This document shows, in pieces, positions 1 through 8,632 of a stretch of DNA of 64,000 nt (positions within the stretch are counted from its first letter, which is position 1; the number at the start of each line of letters is the position of its first letter). Both the position numbers and the translations under genes were made by a program. The notes beneath the pieces are model-generated. The model saw only the letters and a program-made list of their open reading frames with translations, made no database searches and was not told where the DNA came from. Source of the DNA: Sphingomonas sp. (lineage in GTDB: Bacteria; Pseudomonadota; Alphaproteobacteria; Sphingomonadales; Sphingomonadaceae); assembly GCA_017304655.1 (NCBI GenBank), contig JAFKLY010000008.1, positions 62,001 to 126,000 of the forward strand, in the 5' to 3' direction.

Positions 1-330
1 ATCGAGGCCTTCGCCGCCGAGCTGATCGACCGCTTTGGCCCGCTACCCGATCCGACGCGCAATCTGCTCACGCTCATCGAGGTGAAGATGAATTGCCGCA
101 TGGCCGGCATCGCGCGCATCGACATCGGCCCGCGCGGCGCGCTCGTCAGCTTCCAGGGTGACACGTGCCAGAACCTTCCCGGCCTGCTTGGCTATGTGCA
201 GAAGCTCGGCCCGATCGCCAAGCTGCGACCGGACAGCAAGCTGGTCATCCAGCGTGCCTGGGGTGATCCCAAGGCGCGGCTGAATGGCGCGCTGAAGCTC
301 AGTCAGGGACTGGCGAAGTCACTGGGCTAA
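1..330 (+). CDS. mfd: Transcription-repair coupling factor Mfd, C-terminal end (partial)
   Basis: The reading frame is open from base 1 and encodes the last 109 residues of a protein whose start lies outside the window. The segment beginning IEAFAAELIDRFGPLP and continuing through LIEVKMNCRMAGI matches the C-terminal TRCF domain of Mfd. Mfd is the cytoplasmic ATPase that removes stalled RNA polymerase and recruits UvrA to damaged DNA. Only the regulatory C-terminal domain is visible, so helicase motifs cannot be checked. It ends 13 bases from a convergent methyltransferase gene. Confidence 0.85.
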   Translation: MEAFAAELIDRFGPLPDPTRNLLTLIEVKMNCRMAGIARIDIGPRGALVSFQGDTCQNLPGLLGYVQKLGPIAKLRPDSKLVIQRAWGDPKARLNGALKLSQGLAKSLG

Positions 331-343
331 ACGCCGCGCCGCC

Positions 344-1078
344 TCAGGCGTGACCAATCCATCCGCGAAATGTGAAAGCGGCATAAAACAGGCTGGCGTC
401 GGTAAAGCCCGCCTCTCGCAGGATCGCCTCGTCACGCGCCGGCGGAACCATGTTGACCATCTGACCCACGGCCGTGCGCGCGCCGGCAGCTAGGTCAGGA
501 TCAACCCCGGACGCCACAGCGAAGGCGGCATAGCGCGAAAGCCAAAGATCCTTCTCGCCCGGCCGGTCCTGCGGATAGCTGCCATGCGCCACAACGAACG
601 GCCCGCCGGGCTTCAGTCTGCGGTGAATTTCCCGCACTGTGCGCAAGCGTTCGTCATCGTCCAGGAAATGCAAGGTCAGCAGGCAAACGGCTGCATCGAA
701 GGGGCCTTCCGGCGCATCTTCGATATAACCCGCGATCAGCTCGGCGCGCGACGCATGATGGCCCATCGTCTCACGGGCAAGACCCAGCATCTCGGCGGAG
801 GGGTCCACCCCCGTGAAGGTCCAGCCGGGCTGCGCATCGGCCAACGCATGCAACTCAAGCCCACCGCCTGCCCCGAGCACCAGAATATGCGCATCGTCCG
901 GCGCGGCTTCGGCAATCAAGAGCCCGGTCATGCGATGCAGCGCATCGAGCCCGGGAACAAAGCGCTTGGGTCCGTTGGTATAGCGGGCCACCGCCTCCGG
1001 ATCGGAGAAGGCCTTGAGGAAATTCAGAGCACCAGGTTCGGTCGTCTGCATGTGAGGGGCGTCATGAGGCTGCGCCAT
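344..1078 (-). CDS. Class I SAM-dependent methyltransferase
   Basis: This 244-residue protein has a Rossmann-fold methyltransferase core. Motif I reads [10 protein letters not shown], an acidic residue follows in FTGVDPS, and [15 protein letters not shown] corresponds to motif IV. The substrate is unknown. I chose the ATG at 1078 (MAQPHD). A longer frame upstream is only the out-of-frame overlap with the Rrf2 gene. The start overlaps the end of that regulator gene by 17 bases, so the two are probably co-transcribed and translationally coupled. The pairing suggests the methyltransferase acts in whatever response the regulator senses. Confidence 0.8.
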   Translation of the reverse strand: MAQPHDAPHMQTTEPGALNFLKAFSDPEAVARYTNGPKRFVPGLDALHRMTGLLIAEAAPDDAHILVLGAGGGLELHALADAQPGWTFTGVDPSAEMLGLARETMGHHASRAELIAGYIEDAPEGPFDAAVCLLTLHFLDDDERLRTVREIHRRLKPGGPFVVAHGSYPQDRPGEKDLWLSRYAAFAVASGVDPDLAAGARTAVGQMVNMVPPARDEAILREAGFTDASLFYAAFTFRGWIGHA

Positions 1079-1532
1079 GATCCTGCTGCTCCAGAGAGGG
1101 AAGGTTTCGGCCCGCCAGTCGGGTGCGGAAATCCGCAGCCAGCGCGCCGAGGGTAACTTGACCGAAACGGGCGAGCAAAGCGGCCTCCGCCGTATCGAAT
1201 GCATCGCTGAGCGCGGCGTTGACCGCCTGTTCGACAAGGCAGCCCGGCGCCTCGGTCCGGTTGCCCATCGCCAGCAGCGCTGGCCGGCCAAGCGCCTCGT
1301 AAATATCCAGCAAGGTAACCTTGTCCAGATCGCAGGCGAGCGTCCAGCCGCCACCATGGCCCTTTGCCGAGCGAACGAAACCTTGCTCGCGCAGCCCAGC
1401 CATAATGCGCCGGATCACCACGGCATTGGTCTGCATCGCTCCGGCCAGTCGCTCGGAGGTCACGGGTTCATGTGTGTCTGCCATGTGCAGCAACACATGG
1501 AGGAGGCCGGACAATCGGCTATCGCGTCTCAT
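1062..1532 (-). CDS. Rrf2 family transcriptional regulator
   Basis: This 156-residue protein has the N-terminal winged helix of the Rrf2 family: [21 protein letters not shown] is the recognition region and GHGGGWTLA the wing. Family members such as IscR and NsrR carry three clustered cysteines for an Fe-S cluster. Here I see only two well-separated cysteines (in LACDLD and PGCLVE), so it more closely resembles the cluster-free YwnA-like group. It precedes and overlaps a methyltransferase gene. The effector is unknown. Confidence 0.85.
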   Translation of the reverse strand: MRRDSRLSGLLHVLLHMADTHEPVTSERLAGAMQTNAVVIRRIMAGLREQGFVRSAKGHGGGWTLACDLDKVTLLDIYEALGRPALLAMGNRTEAPGCLVEQAVNAALSDAFDTAEAALLARFGQVTLGALAADFRTRLAGRNLPSLEQQDHGAAS

Positions 1533-1539
1533 GTAACTT

Positions 1540-1567
1540 CAAATAGTGCGTAATATTCTCGGGTCAA
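1540..1567 (-). promoter_or_regulatory. Candidate promoter of the Rrf2-methyltransferase operon
   Basis: On the minus strand a -35-like TTGACC (1567 to 1562) is followed after 16 bases by TATTTG (1545 to 1540), just upstream of the ATG at 1532. The -35 is good and the -10 is poor, so this is tentative. Confidence 0.3.
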
Positions 1568-1568
1568 G

Positions 1569-1582
1569 GGTGTGATCACACC
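1569..1582. repeat. 14-bp perfect palindrome between symporter end and Rrf2 promoter
   Basis: GGTGTGATCACACC is its own reverse complement. It sits 7 bases beyond the symporter stop codon and directly upstream of the proposed -35 of the Rrf2 operon. It could be an operator. It resembles fused CRP half-sites but lacks the 6-base spacer, so a CRP assignment is not justified. Confidence 0.4.
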
Positions 1583-1589
1583 GGCGCGA

Positions 1590-2882
1590 TCAATCCGACT
1601 GTTCGGCCGTCGCCCGCCTGCGCAAGCGTCCATTGCCGATCGTCGCGGCGAGCTTTTCCTTGTCGATCGCGCCTTCCCATGTCGCCAGAACCACGGCAGC
1701 GAGGCAATTGCCGATGAGGTTTACGAAGGTCAGGCCTTCGGCGAGGATGCGGTGAATGCCGAGAATCATCGCGATGCTCGCGACGGGAATGGTGCCGGTG
1801 GTACCGAGCGTCGCCGCCAGCACCACGAATGCAGCCCCCGCCACGCCGGCAGCGCCCTTGGAAGTCAGCAGCAGAACAGCCAGCAGCGCAATCTGATCCC
1901 ACAAATCGAGCGGCGTGTTGGTCGCCTGCGCCAGGAATACCGCGACCACGGTGAGATACAGGCAAGTCCCGTCGAGATTGAATGAATAGCCGGCCGGCAC
2001 GACGAAGCCGACGACCTTCTCGTCACAGCCGGCGGCTTCCATCTTCTCGATCAGGCGCGGCAGCACTGTCTCGGTGGAGGTCGTCGCTGCGACGATGACG
2101 ATCTCGTCGCGCATATAGACCAATAGCCGTAGCAGGCTGACATTCACAGCCCAGGCGACGGCGCCGAACACCACCGCAGTGAAGCCGGCGCATAGCAGCA
2201 GGAACATGACGATGAGCTCACCCAGCGACACGAGGGAAGCCGATCCGAACTTGCCCACCGTGAATGCCATGGCGCCAAACGCGCCGGCCGGGGACAGGAT
2301 CATGAGGAAGTGGATGATGCGAAAGAAGACGCCGGAAAGCCGCTCGACCATGTCCACCACTGGCCGTCCGCGCTCGCCAAGCGTCGCCACGCCCATACCG
2401 AACAGGCAGGAGACGAGCAGCACCTGCAATACTTCCCCTTCGGTGAAAGCGGAGAGGAATGTGCGCGGAACGATGTGCAGCAGATAGCCCGTAACGCTCT
2501 GCTCGCGCGCGGTCTCGACATAGCTCTGGACCGATTCCGCATCGAGCGAGGCGAGGTCGACATTCATACCGACGCCGGGCTGCCACAGGTTCACCGCGAC
2601 GAGGCCGACGATCAGTGCAAGGATCGTGATCGCCTCGAAATAGAGGAGCGAGCGGAGCGCGAGACGGCCGACCGACTTCATGTCACTGGCGCTCGCGATA
2701 CCATGCACCACGGTGCAGAAGATCACCGGCGGGATCATCATGCGAATGAGCGCGATGAAGCCGTCACCCAGCGGCTTGAGCGAAGTGCCGACGCCCGGCG
2801 CCCAATGGCCAAGCAAGACACCGGCAATCGTTGCGACCAGCACCTGAAACCAGAGCTGCCGCCAAAGTAAGACTCGCTGCAT
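1590..2882 (-). CDS. Dicarboxylate/amino acid:cation symporter (DAACS family)
   Basis: This 430-residue inner-membrane protein imports C4-dicarboxylates or acidic amino acids with protons or sodium. Family signatures are visible: the serine/threonine-rich re-entrant loop ATTSTETVLPRL (SSSE-type in DctA/GltP) and VVPAGYSFNLDGTCLYLT in the substrate-binding region, with about eight hydrophobic segments. The ATG at 2882 is preceded by GGGAGG at suitable spacing, which rules out the longer upstream frame. Substrate specificity between DctA-like and GltP-like transport cannot be decided from sequence alone. Confidence 0.85.
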   Translation of the reverse strand: MQRVLLWRQLWFQVLVATIAGVLLGHWAPGVGTSLKPLGDGFIALIRMMIPPVIFCTVVHGIASASDMKSVGRLALRSLLYFEAITILALIVGLVAVNLWQPGVGMNVDLASLDAESVQSYVETAREQSVTGYLLHIVPRTFLSAFTEGEVLQVLLVSCLFGMGVATLGERGRPVVDMVERLSGVFFRIIHFLMILSPAGAFGAMAFTVGKFGSASLVSLGELIVMFLLLCAGFTAVVFGAVAWAVNVSLLRLLVYMRDEIVIVAATTSTETVLPRLIEKMEAAGCDEKVVGFVVPAGYSFNLDGTCLYLTVVAVFLAQATNTPLDLWDQIALLAVLLLTSKGAAGVAGAAFVVLAATLGTTGTIPVASIAMILGIHRILAEGLTFVNLIGNCLAAVVLATWEGAIDKEKLAATIGNGRLRRRATAEQSD

Positions 2883-3118
2883 GATTGCCCTCCCAATTCG
2901 GGAGCTAAGCGAAATCGCCCATCCGTCAACCGCGTGGCGGGCGCCACCCCGCCGCTGGCGGAGGTGGGCCATGTAAGCCAATCGCCTGCGGACCAATTGG
3001 TGCGAGCCAGAAATCCTAGCTATTTGACTGATTAAAAGAAGTTATTTTTTTTCTGCGCGCGGCTTGGAACAATGTGTTCGCGGGCGAGTTTGAGGATTGT
3101 TCGGAAGAAAGCTGATCA

Positions 3119-3286
3119 ATGTCTCACCCTATCGATTCCCGCTATTTGCAAAGCCAGATCGACCGGTTTCGCGCGCTGGCCAAGGCCGCGCTGCACCCCG
3201 ATGTTAAGGCCGCGTATCAGAGCTATGTCCGCCACTATGAGACCCTGCTTCAGACCCTGATGGCCCGACGTCCAGCCCTGGCCTGA
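3119..3286 (+). CDS. Small conserved-looking hypothetical protein (55 aa)
   Basis: An ATG at 3119 opens a 55-residue frame (MSHPIDSRYLQSQIDRFR to RRPALA) with clean alphaproteobacterial codon use. The protein is soluble and strongly helical, rich in Tyr, Gln and Ala, with a repeated aromatic spacing (RYLQSQ, AYQSYVRHYETLLQ) typical of a short coiled or helical-hairpin protein. A GGAAG lies about 12 bases upstream. An AT-rich tract at 3015-3055 could carry its promoter. I do not recognise a family and assign no function. It is not part of either neighbouring gene. Confidence 0.55.
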   Translation: MSHPIDSRYLQSQIDRFRALAKAALHPDVKAAYQSYVRHYETLLQTLMARRPALA

Positions 3287-3434
3287 ACCCGCCGACCTTG
3301 CGCCGCGAACCCGGCGCGCGAAAGCTTTTGCGATAACCAGGGAGACGACACAGGCATCAGTTCGTGGGCCATGCAGGAGGTGCTGAGGCCAACGAGCCCT
3401 TTCCCCCGCCGTCCCCCTTCCCTATAGCCCCGCC

Positions 3435-5198
3435 ATGCTTGCCGATCCTGCCGCCCTGCTCCGAAGCGTCTTCGGCTTCGAAGCGTTTCGGGGCGTGCAG
3501 GCGCAGGTGGTCGATCGCGTGCTGGCCGGCCGTCCTACGCTTGCGATCATGCCCACGGGCGCCGGCAAATCGCTCTGTTACCAGCTTCCCGCCCTTGCTC
3601 TGCCCGGTTGCTGCATCGTCGTCTCGCCCCTCATCGCGCTGATGCACGATCAACTGCGCTCGGCCCGCGCACTCGGCATCCGGGCGGCCAGCCTCACCTC
3701 CGTCGACGGCGACTGGCGCGAAACGCAGGACCGGCTGGTCGCCGGAGAACTCGATTTGCTTTATGTGGCGCCGGAGCGCGCTAGCGGCGACGGTTTCCGC
3801 AGCTTGCTGGAGCGTGCGCGCATCGGGCTTTTCGCCATCGACGAGGCACATTGCGTATCGGAATGGGGCCATGATTTCCGGCCCGATTATCGGCTATTGC
3901 GGCCGCTGCTGGACAGCTTCCCGGACGTGCCGCGCCTTGCCCTTACCGCAACGGCTGACGCGCATACGCGGGCGGACATCCTCACCCAGCTCGGCATCCC
4001 GGCCGAGGGGCTGGTCATTTCCGGCTTCGACCGGCCGAACATCCGCTATGCCGTCGTCCCGCGCGACGGACTGCGTCAGCAGATCACGGATGTGCTCGCC
4101 GCCAATCCCGGCCCCGGCATCGTCTATGCGCCCACCCGCGCGGCGACCGAACAGCTTGCGCAAACGCTCAGCAGCGGAGGCCGTCCGGTGTTGCCTTATC
4201 ATGCCGGCCTCGCGCCCGAGGTCCGCGCGCGCAACCAGGCTGCCTTCCTCGCCAGTGAAGACATGGTGATGGTCGCCACTGTCGCTTTCGGCATGGGCAT
4301 CGACAAGCCGGACGTACGCTTCGTCGTCCATGCCGGCCTGCCCAAGTCGATCGAAAGCTATTATCAGGAAAGCGGACGCGCGGGGCGCGATGGCGATCCT
4401 GCGCAGGCCACGCTGCTGTGGGGTCCGGAGGACTTCATTCGCGCGCGCCAGCGGATCAGCGAGGTCGAGCCGGCACGCCAGCCGGGCGAGCGCACCCGCA
4501 TCGCAGCGCTGGGCGCGCTGGTCGAGACAGCCGGTTGCCGTCGCGCCGTCCTGCTGCGCCATTTCGGCGAGGATCCCGCACCGGTCTGCGGGAATTGCGA
4601 CAATTGTCTGGCGCCGCCGGCCAGCATCGATGCCACGCTGACGGCGCAGAAGCTGCTGTCTGCTGTTCATCGTACCGGCCAGAGCTTCGGCCTGGGGCAT
4701 ATTGAAGCGGTGCTCACCGGCAAGAGCAATGACCGGATTGTCCAGCGCGGTCATGACGCGCTTTCTGTCTTCGGTATCGTGACGGGCGAAGAAGCCGCCC
4801 TCATCAAGCCGGTCGCGCGCCACCTGCAAGTGCATGATGCCCTGACCACCAGCGAGCATGGCGGCCTGATGCTTGGCCCGGTCGCCCGTCCCTATCTCAA
4901 GGGCGAGACTCGCGTGGAACTCGTGTTGCCGCCAGCGCGCGAGCGCCGCCGCAAGCGCGACAACAGCGCCAACCCCGTCGGCGATCCGATCTTCGACGCG
5001 CTGCGCGAATGCCGCCGCGAATTGGCGATCGAGGCCGGCGTGCCGCCTTATGTCATCTTCCACGACAGCACGCTGCGCGACATGGCGCGTATCCGCCCCA
5101 AGTCGCTGCGCGACATGGCGCTCGTGAGCGGCATCGGCGAACGCAAGCTGGAAGCCTATGGCGATGCCTTCCTTGCGGTGCTCAGACGCTTCGCTTGA
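3435..5198 (+). CDS. recQ: ATP-dependent DNA helicase RecQ
   Basis: This 587-residue 3'-5' DNA helicase acts in recombination and fork repair. Walker A TGAGKS is at residues 41-46, the DEAH box with the aromatic-rich loop (DEAHCVSEWGHDF) at about 136-148, and motif VI SGRAGRDG near 310. A zinc-binding CGNCDNC segment and RQC region follow, then a C-terminal HRDC domain from about residue 515. The length and domain order are those of full-length bacterial RecQ. It stands alone in its orientation, and I saw no LexA-type box upstream. Confidence 0.95.
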   Translation: MLADPAALLRSVFGFEAFRGVQAQVVDRVLAGRPTLAIMPTGAGKSLCYQLPALALPGCCIVVSPLIALMHDQLRSARALGIRAASLTSVDGDWRETQDRLVAGELDLLYVAPERASGDGFRSLLERARIGLFAIDEAHCVSEWGHDFRPDYRLLRPLLDSFPDVPRLALTATADAHTRADILTQLGIPAEGLVISGFDRPNIRYAVVPRDGLRQQITDVLAANPGPGIVYAPTRAATEQLAQTLSSGGRPVLPYHAGLAPEVRARNQAAFLASEDMVMVATVAFGMGIDKPDVRFVVHAGLPKSIESYYQESGRAGRDGDPAQATLLWGPEDFIRARQRISEVEPARQPGERTRIAALGALVETAGCRRAVLLRHFGEDPAPVCGNCDNCLAPPASIDATLTAQKLLSAVHRTGQSFGLGHIEAVLTGKSNDRIVQRGHDALSVFGIVTGEEAALIKPVARHLQVHDALTTSEHGGLMLGPVARPYLKGETRVELVLPPARERRRKRDNSANPVGDPIFDALRECRRELAIEAGVPPYVIFHDSTLRDMARIRPKSLRDMALVSGIGERKLEAYGDAFLAVLRRFA

Positions 5199-5259
5199 CC
5201 ATGCGCCGGTCGGCTCCGAGGCTGATCTGTGCTAAATCGTACACAATTACCTGCCGTGT

Positions 5260-5274
5260 TTAACCACCGATTAG
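5260..5274. promoter_or_regulatory. CtrA-like binding site upstream of the HD-GYP gene
   Basis: TTAA, seven bases, then TTAG lies 50 bases before the HD-GYP start codon. The alphaproteobacterial cell-cycle regulator CtrA binds TTAA-N7-TTAA, so this is one mismatch from consensus. CtrA commonly controls motility and c-di-GMP genes, which makes the location plausible. Confidence 0.35.
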
Positions 5275-5324
5275 GGTGAAGCGACTACCAGCATAGGTTC
5301 ATTCTCCCTGGCGGTGGGACCTAG

Positions 5325-6590
5325 ATGAGAAAGACGATTGCCCCAGGCGCTGCCCGAATGGGGATGAAGGTCGTGGGCTTTGAAGGCTCGTGGCTGCATC
5401 ACCCGTTCTGGAAGAGCAATTTCGTTATCGATGACGCCGAGACGCTGCGCCGGGTGCAGGAGAGCAGCGTGGCGGGCGTCATCATCGAGATTCAGGCAGA
5501 AGAGGCACCCACGCCAACGGCAGCGCCGGCTGCCTCTTCGATCGAGCGGAAGGTCATCACACCGGCGCTGCTGGCCGAAGCGCGCAGCGACCGAGCCGTC
5601 GCCAGTCGCAGCACATCGCAAGATGCGGACCTGACTCGCGCAAAGGCCGTCATGAACCGCGCCCGCAAGGTGATGTTCGATCTTTTCGAGCAGGCGCGGC
5701 TGGGCCGGGCTGTCCGCGCGGGTGAAGTCACCGCACTAGCCGACGAGATCGCCGACTCGGTCGAACGCAACCCCGGTGCGATGCTCAACGTTGCGCGCCT
5801 TAAGTCAAAGACCGAATATACCTATATGCATTCGGTCGCCGTCTGCACGCTGATGATCAACCTCGCCAAGACGCTCAACATGCCGGAGGAGACCTTTCGG
5901 CCGATCGGTCTTGCCGGACTGCTGCACGACGTCGGCAAGGTGACGATCCCGCTCGAAATCCTCGACAAGGCGGACAAGCTGACCGACCCCGAATATGAAG
6001 AGATCAAGCGTCACACCATCAACGGGCGCGATCTGATCGCCGAAAGCGCGGACCTGCCAGAGATCGCGCTGGACGTTTGTGCCCACCACCACGAAAAGAT
6101 GGACGGCACCGGTTACCCCTTCGGCCTCCAGGGTAGTGCTCTCAGCATTCACGCCCGCATGGGTGCGATTTGCGACGTCTATGACGCGCTGACATCGGAC
6201 CGCGTCTACAAGGCAGGATGGACGCCGCAGGACGCGCTCTCGTCCATGCAGGATTGGGAAGGGCATTTCGACCTGCCGCTCTTCTTCCAGTTCCAGCGCT
6301 CGATCGGCATCTTCCCGGTCGGCATGCTGGTCGAACTGCGCTCTCAGCGCCTTGGCGTCATCCTGCCCACTGGCCGGCGCAACGGGCGCGCCCGCGCGCG
6401 CGCCTTCTACGACATGCGCGCGCAGGACTTCATCCCGCCGGAGATCGTGCTGCTCGACGACAGCCTGAGCCATGATCAGGCGATGCGGCAAGCCGATCCA
6501 GCGCGCTGGTCGCTGCCCAACTGGGATCTGGCCCGCGCGGCCTTGATCGACGGCAAGGACCCCCGCCCCCTGCTCGACCGCGCCGCCTGA
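5325..6590 (+). CDS. HD-GYP domain cyclic-di-GMP phosphodiesterase
   Basis: This 421-residue cytoplasmic enzyme is predicted to hydrolyse c-di-GMP. The N-terminal 60 residues resemble the DUF3391 segment common in this group. The HD-GYP domain spans about residues 150-310, with metal ligands H169, the HD pair at 201-202 in LLHDVGK, and the HHHEKMDGTGYP signature at 254-265. All catalytic residues are present, so it is probably active. There is no membrane segment or receiver domain, so its input signal is not evident. A CtrA-like site lies upstream. Confidence 0.9.
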   Translation: MRKTIAPGAARMGMKVVGFEGSWLHHPFWKSNFVIDDAETLRRVQESSVAGVIIEIQAEEAPTPTAAPAASSIERKVITPALLAEARSDRAVASRSTSQDADLTRAKAVMNRARKVMFDLFEQARLGRAVRAGEVTALADEIADSVERNPGAMLNVARLKSKTEYTYMHSVAVCTLMINLAKTLNMPEETFRPIGLAGLLHDVGKVTIPLEILDKADKLTDPEYEEIKRHTINGRDLIAESADLPEIALDVCAHHHEKMDGTGYPFGLQGSALSIHARMGAICDVYDALTSDRVYKAGWTPQDALSSMQDWEGHFDLPLFFQFQRSIGIFPVGMLVELRSQRLGVILPTGRRNGRARARAFYDMRAQDFIPPEIVLLDDSLSHDQAMRQADPARWSLPNWDLARAALIDGKDPRPLLDRAA

Positions 6591-6596
6591 CGATGT

Positions 6597-7268
6597 CTAC
6601 CGGACGATGACCGCTTCCCAGGCATAACCGCGATAGAGCGACTGCACGCGCGCCGTTGCGCCATGGCTGGTGGCGACGCGCTCGACCATGTCGAACAGCG
6701 TCGCACGCGGGGTCACATGGAATTTGCCGAGCCAGGCCTGCAGCAAAGCCCGGAACCATCCGGGCAGCCTCTCCTGCTGGCCGAAGTCGACGATGTGCAA
6801 GGAACCACCCGGCTCGACAACGCTGAGCGCCTGCGCCAGCGCGGCTTCCCAATCCGGGATCATTGAGAGGCTGTAGCTCACATAGACCCGGTCGAAACCC
6901 GCCTCGCCGAACAGCGCCTGCGGATCGAAGGCCGTCGCATCCGCCCTTCCAAGCAATGTGCGCCCGGTGGCGCCGGCGCGGGCGATGTTCACCTGCGCGG
7001 ACTTGAGCATTTCAGCCGAGATATCGAGACCGAAAAGCCGCGCCTGCGGATAAAGTTTGGCTACCAGAGCCAGATTGCGCCCGGTGCCCACGCCGACTTC
7101 CAGCACGGCCCCGCCCGGCGGGACATCGAGTTCGCGGATCAAACGGTCTCGCCCGAGCAGATAGTATTTGCGGGTAAGATCATAGAGATGGCGCTGTATC
7201 GCATATTGCGCATCCATGGCGCGGGCATGATCCACGCCGCGCTCGTCCTGCCGAACCCGGCTCGCCAT
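6597..7268 (-). CDS. btaB: BtaB-like S-adenosylmethionine methyltransferase (betaine lipid synthesis)
   Basis: This 223-residue class I methyltransferase has motif I EVGVGTGRN and the N-terminal stretch HLYDLTRKYYLLGRDRLI typical of BtaB. BtaB methylates diacylglycerylhomoserine three times to make the phosphorus-free membrane lipid DGTS. The ATG shares one base with the stop codon of btaA (TGATG), a tight coupling that strongly supports the pairwise function. The family alone would also fit phospholipid N-methyltransferases; the BtaA partner decides the call. Confidence 0.8.
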   Translation of the reverse strand: MASRVRQDERGVDHARAMDAQYAIQRHLYDLTRKYYLLGRDRLIRELDVPPGGAVLEVGVGTGRNLALVAKLYPQARLFGLDISAEMLKSAQVNIARAGATGRTLLGRADATAFDPQALFGEAGFDRVYVSYSLSMIPDWEAALAQALSVVEPGGSLHIVDFGQQERLPGWFRALLQAWLGKFHVTPRATLFDMVERVATSHGATARVQSLYRGYAWEAVIVR

Positions 7269-8473
7269 CAGCCCTTCAAAACATAGAGATGCACGCCACC
7301 ATAAATGGAGGACCGATCGGCGCGTGTGAAAGCAAGCGAATCCTCTGCGCGGTAATTCCAGCGGCTGAGCAGCGCGTCGGGCAAGCGCCCCGGCAGCAGG
7401 CTCGGCTCTGCCGCAGTCCTGAACAGGACGCGCGCGCCCGGTCGCGCCGTGCGGGTAATTTCATACCAGAGCGCGGTGAGCTGCGCATCGCTCATCCAGT
7501 CCTGCGCATCGAGCAGGATGTAGCGGTCGACGCTCGCATCGGCCTGCGTGGCGAGCCAGTCGGTCATGTTGGCGTGGCGCACAGCGACGCGGTCGGCGCG
7601 GGCTTTCACGGCCTCATAATTGGCCGCTTCCAGATAGGGCGGCAGCGGCGCATCGGCATGGCGACCGTAGCCGCGCCCGAACGCCTGCCAGGCGAAGTAG
7701 TTGTTCTTGAGGTCATAGTCGCAGGCAAGCCGCTCCAGCCGTTTGCGGAGCACGCCGGCCATCTTCTCGTCGCCGGCCAGCGCGTCATACTGCGCGGGCG
7801 GGATGCCGAGGCCGAAGAGCGAAGCCGGCTGGTCGGTCAGCCAGCGCACGAACTTACGGTCGAAGATCGGCGCCAGGCGTTCCTCGAAGATCCGGCGCTG
7901 CTCGTTCATGTCTCGCGCTTCCAGCAGCACGCGCGGATCGATGCGATAGAGCTTTGCCACCAGGTGCGCCGCACCGATAAAGCCGCCGAGCAGGCCCCGC
8001 TTGTAGGCTCCGCTACGGAACATGCCGATGCGCCGCCGCCCGACAAGGTCGCGCCCTTCCCAGTAGCGGCGCGACGTTTCGTCAAGATGCGGGCGTAGAT
8101 GCGCCTTGTAAGCGCTGACATTGGCCGGGCTGTCCGCCTCGGCGAAGAAGCGGCGGAACTGCGCATAATCGGGCAAATGCTGCGCAGCGACCTGCTTCAG
8201 GCGATTGAGCGCGATATGGGCCGTGTTGAGGTCTACTGCGGTGATCCGCGCGGGGTCGGCCGTCAGGTAGGAGAGCACATTGCAGCCACCGCTCGCGATC
8301 GTCGCGACATGGCAGTCCGGCGTTATGGCCAGCGCCTCCATGTCGACCACCGGATCTTCCCAGATCTGGGCATAGACGAGGCCCCGGAAGGCGAAGGCGA
8401 AGGCCCGCTCCAGCAGCCCTTCCTTGCTCAGCGCCTCATGATTGACGACAGCGCGATCGATGACATGTTCCAT
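7268..8473 (-). CDS. btaA: BtaA-like S-adenosylmethionine:diacylglycerol 3-amino-3-carboxypropyltransferase
   Basis: This 401-residue DUF3419-family protein has the YAQIWEDP motif (residues 34-41), the SAM-binding stretch IASGGCNVLSYL, then DLNTAHIALNRLK and a C-terminal LLDAQDWM segment. BtaA transfers the aminocarboxypropyl group of SAM to diacylglycerol, the first step of betaine lipid synthesis. It leads the btaA-btaB operon. A possible Pho box lies about 70 bases upstream, consistent with phosphate-starvation control known for this pathway in other alphaproteobacteria. Confidence 0.85.
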   Translation of the reverse strand: MEHVIDRAVVNHEALSKEGLLERAFAFAFRGLVYAQIWEDPVVDMEALAITPDCHVATIASGGCNVLSYLTADPARITAVDLNTAHIALNRLKQVAAQHLPDYAQFRRFFAEADSPANVSAYKAHLRPHLDETSRRYWEGRDLVGRRRIGMFRSGAYKRGLLGGFIGAAHLVAKLYRIDPRVLLEARDMNEQRRIFEERLAPIFDRKFVRWLTDQPASLFGLGIPPAQYDALAGDEKMAGVLRKRLERLACDYDLKNNYFAWQAFGRGYGRHADAPLPPYLEAANYEAVKARADRVAVRHANMTDWLATQADASVDRYILLDAQDWMSDAQLTALWYEITRTARPGARVLFRTAAEPSLLPGRLPDALLSRWNYRAEDSLAFTRADRSSIYGGVHLYVLKG

Positions 8474-8541
8474 GGCCTGCTCCCCGGTTGACCGGACAAC
8501 CCGCCGCTAGTGCGTCGTCGTGTCGGCGATGTGACGGCGCG

Positions 8542-8559
8542 ATTGCAGATTGGTGACGG
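8542..8559 (-). promoter_or_regulatory. Candidate Pho box upstream of btaA
   Basis: Read on the minus strand the site is CCGTCAC, four bases, CTGCAAT, an 11-base repeat period with 5 of 7 matches in each half to the PhoB half-site CTGTCAT. It lies in the divergent btaA/cardiolipin synthase region. The matches are imperfect, so this is tentative. Confidence 0.35.
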
Positions 8560-8632
8560 TGACCGATCTCAACTGGCCGCTTCCCTACGCGTCAGCCTCG
8601 CAACCACCCCGCTGCCGCGCTAGGATAGGCGC

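Noticed and set aside
1569..1582. CRP-binding site reading of the TGTGATCACA palindrome
   Set aside because: CRP half-sites need a 6-base spacer, absent here; kept only as an unassigned palindrome.
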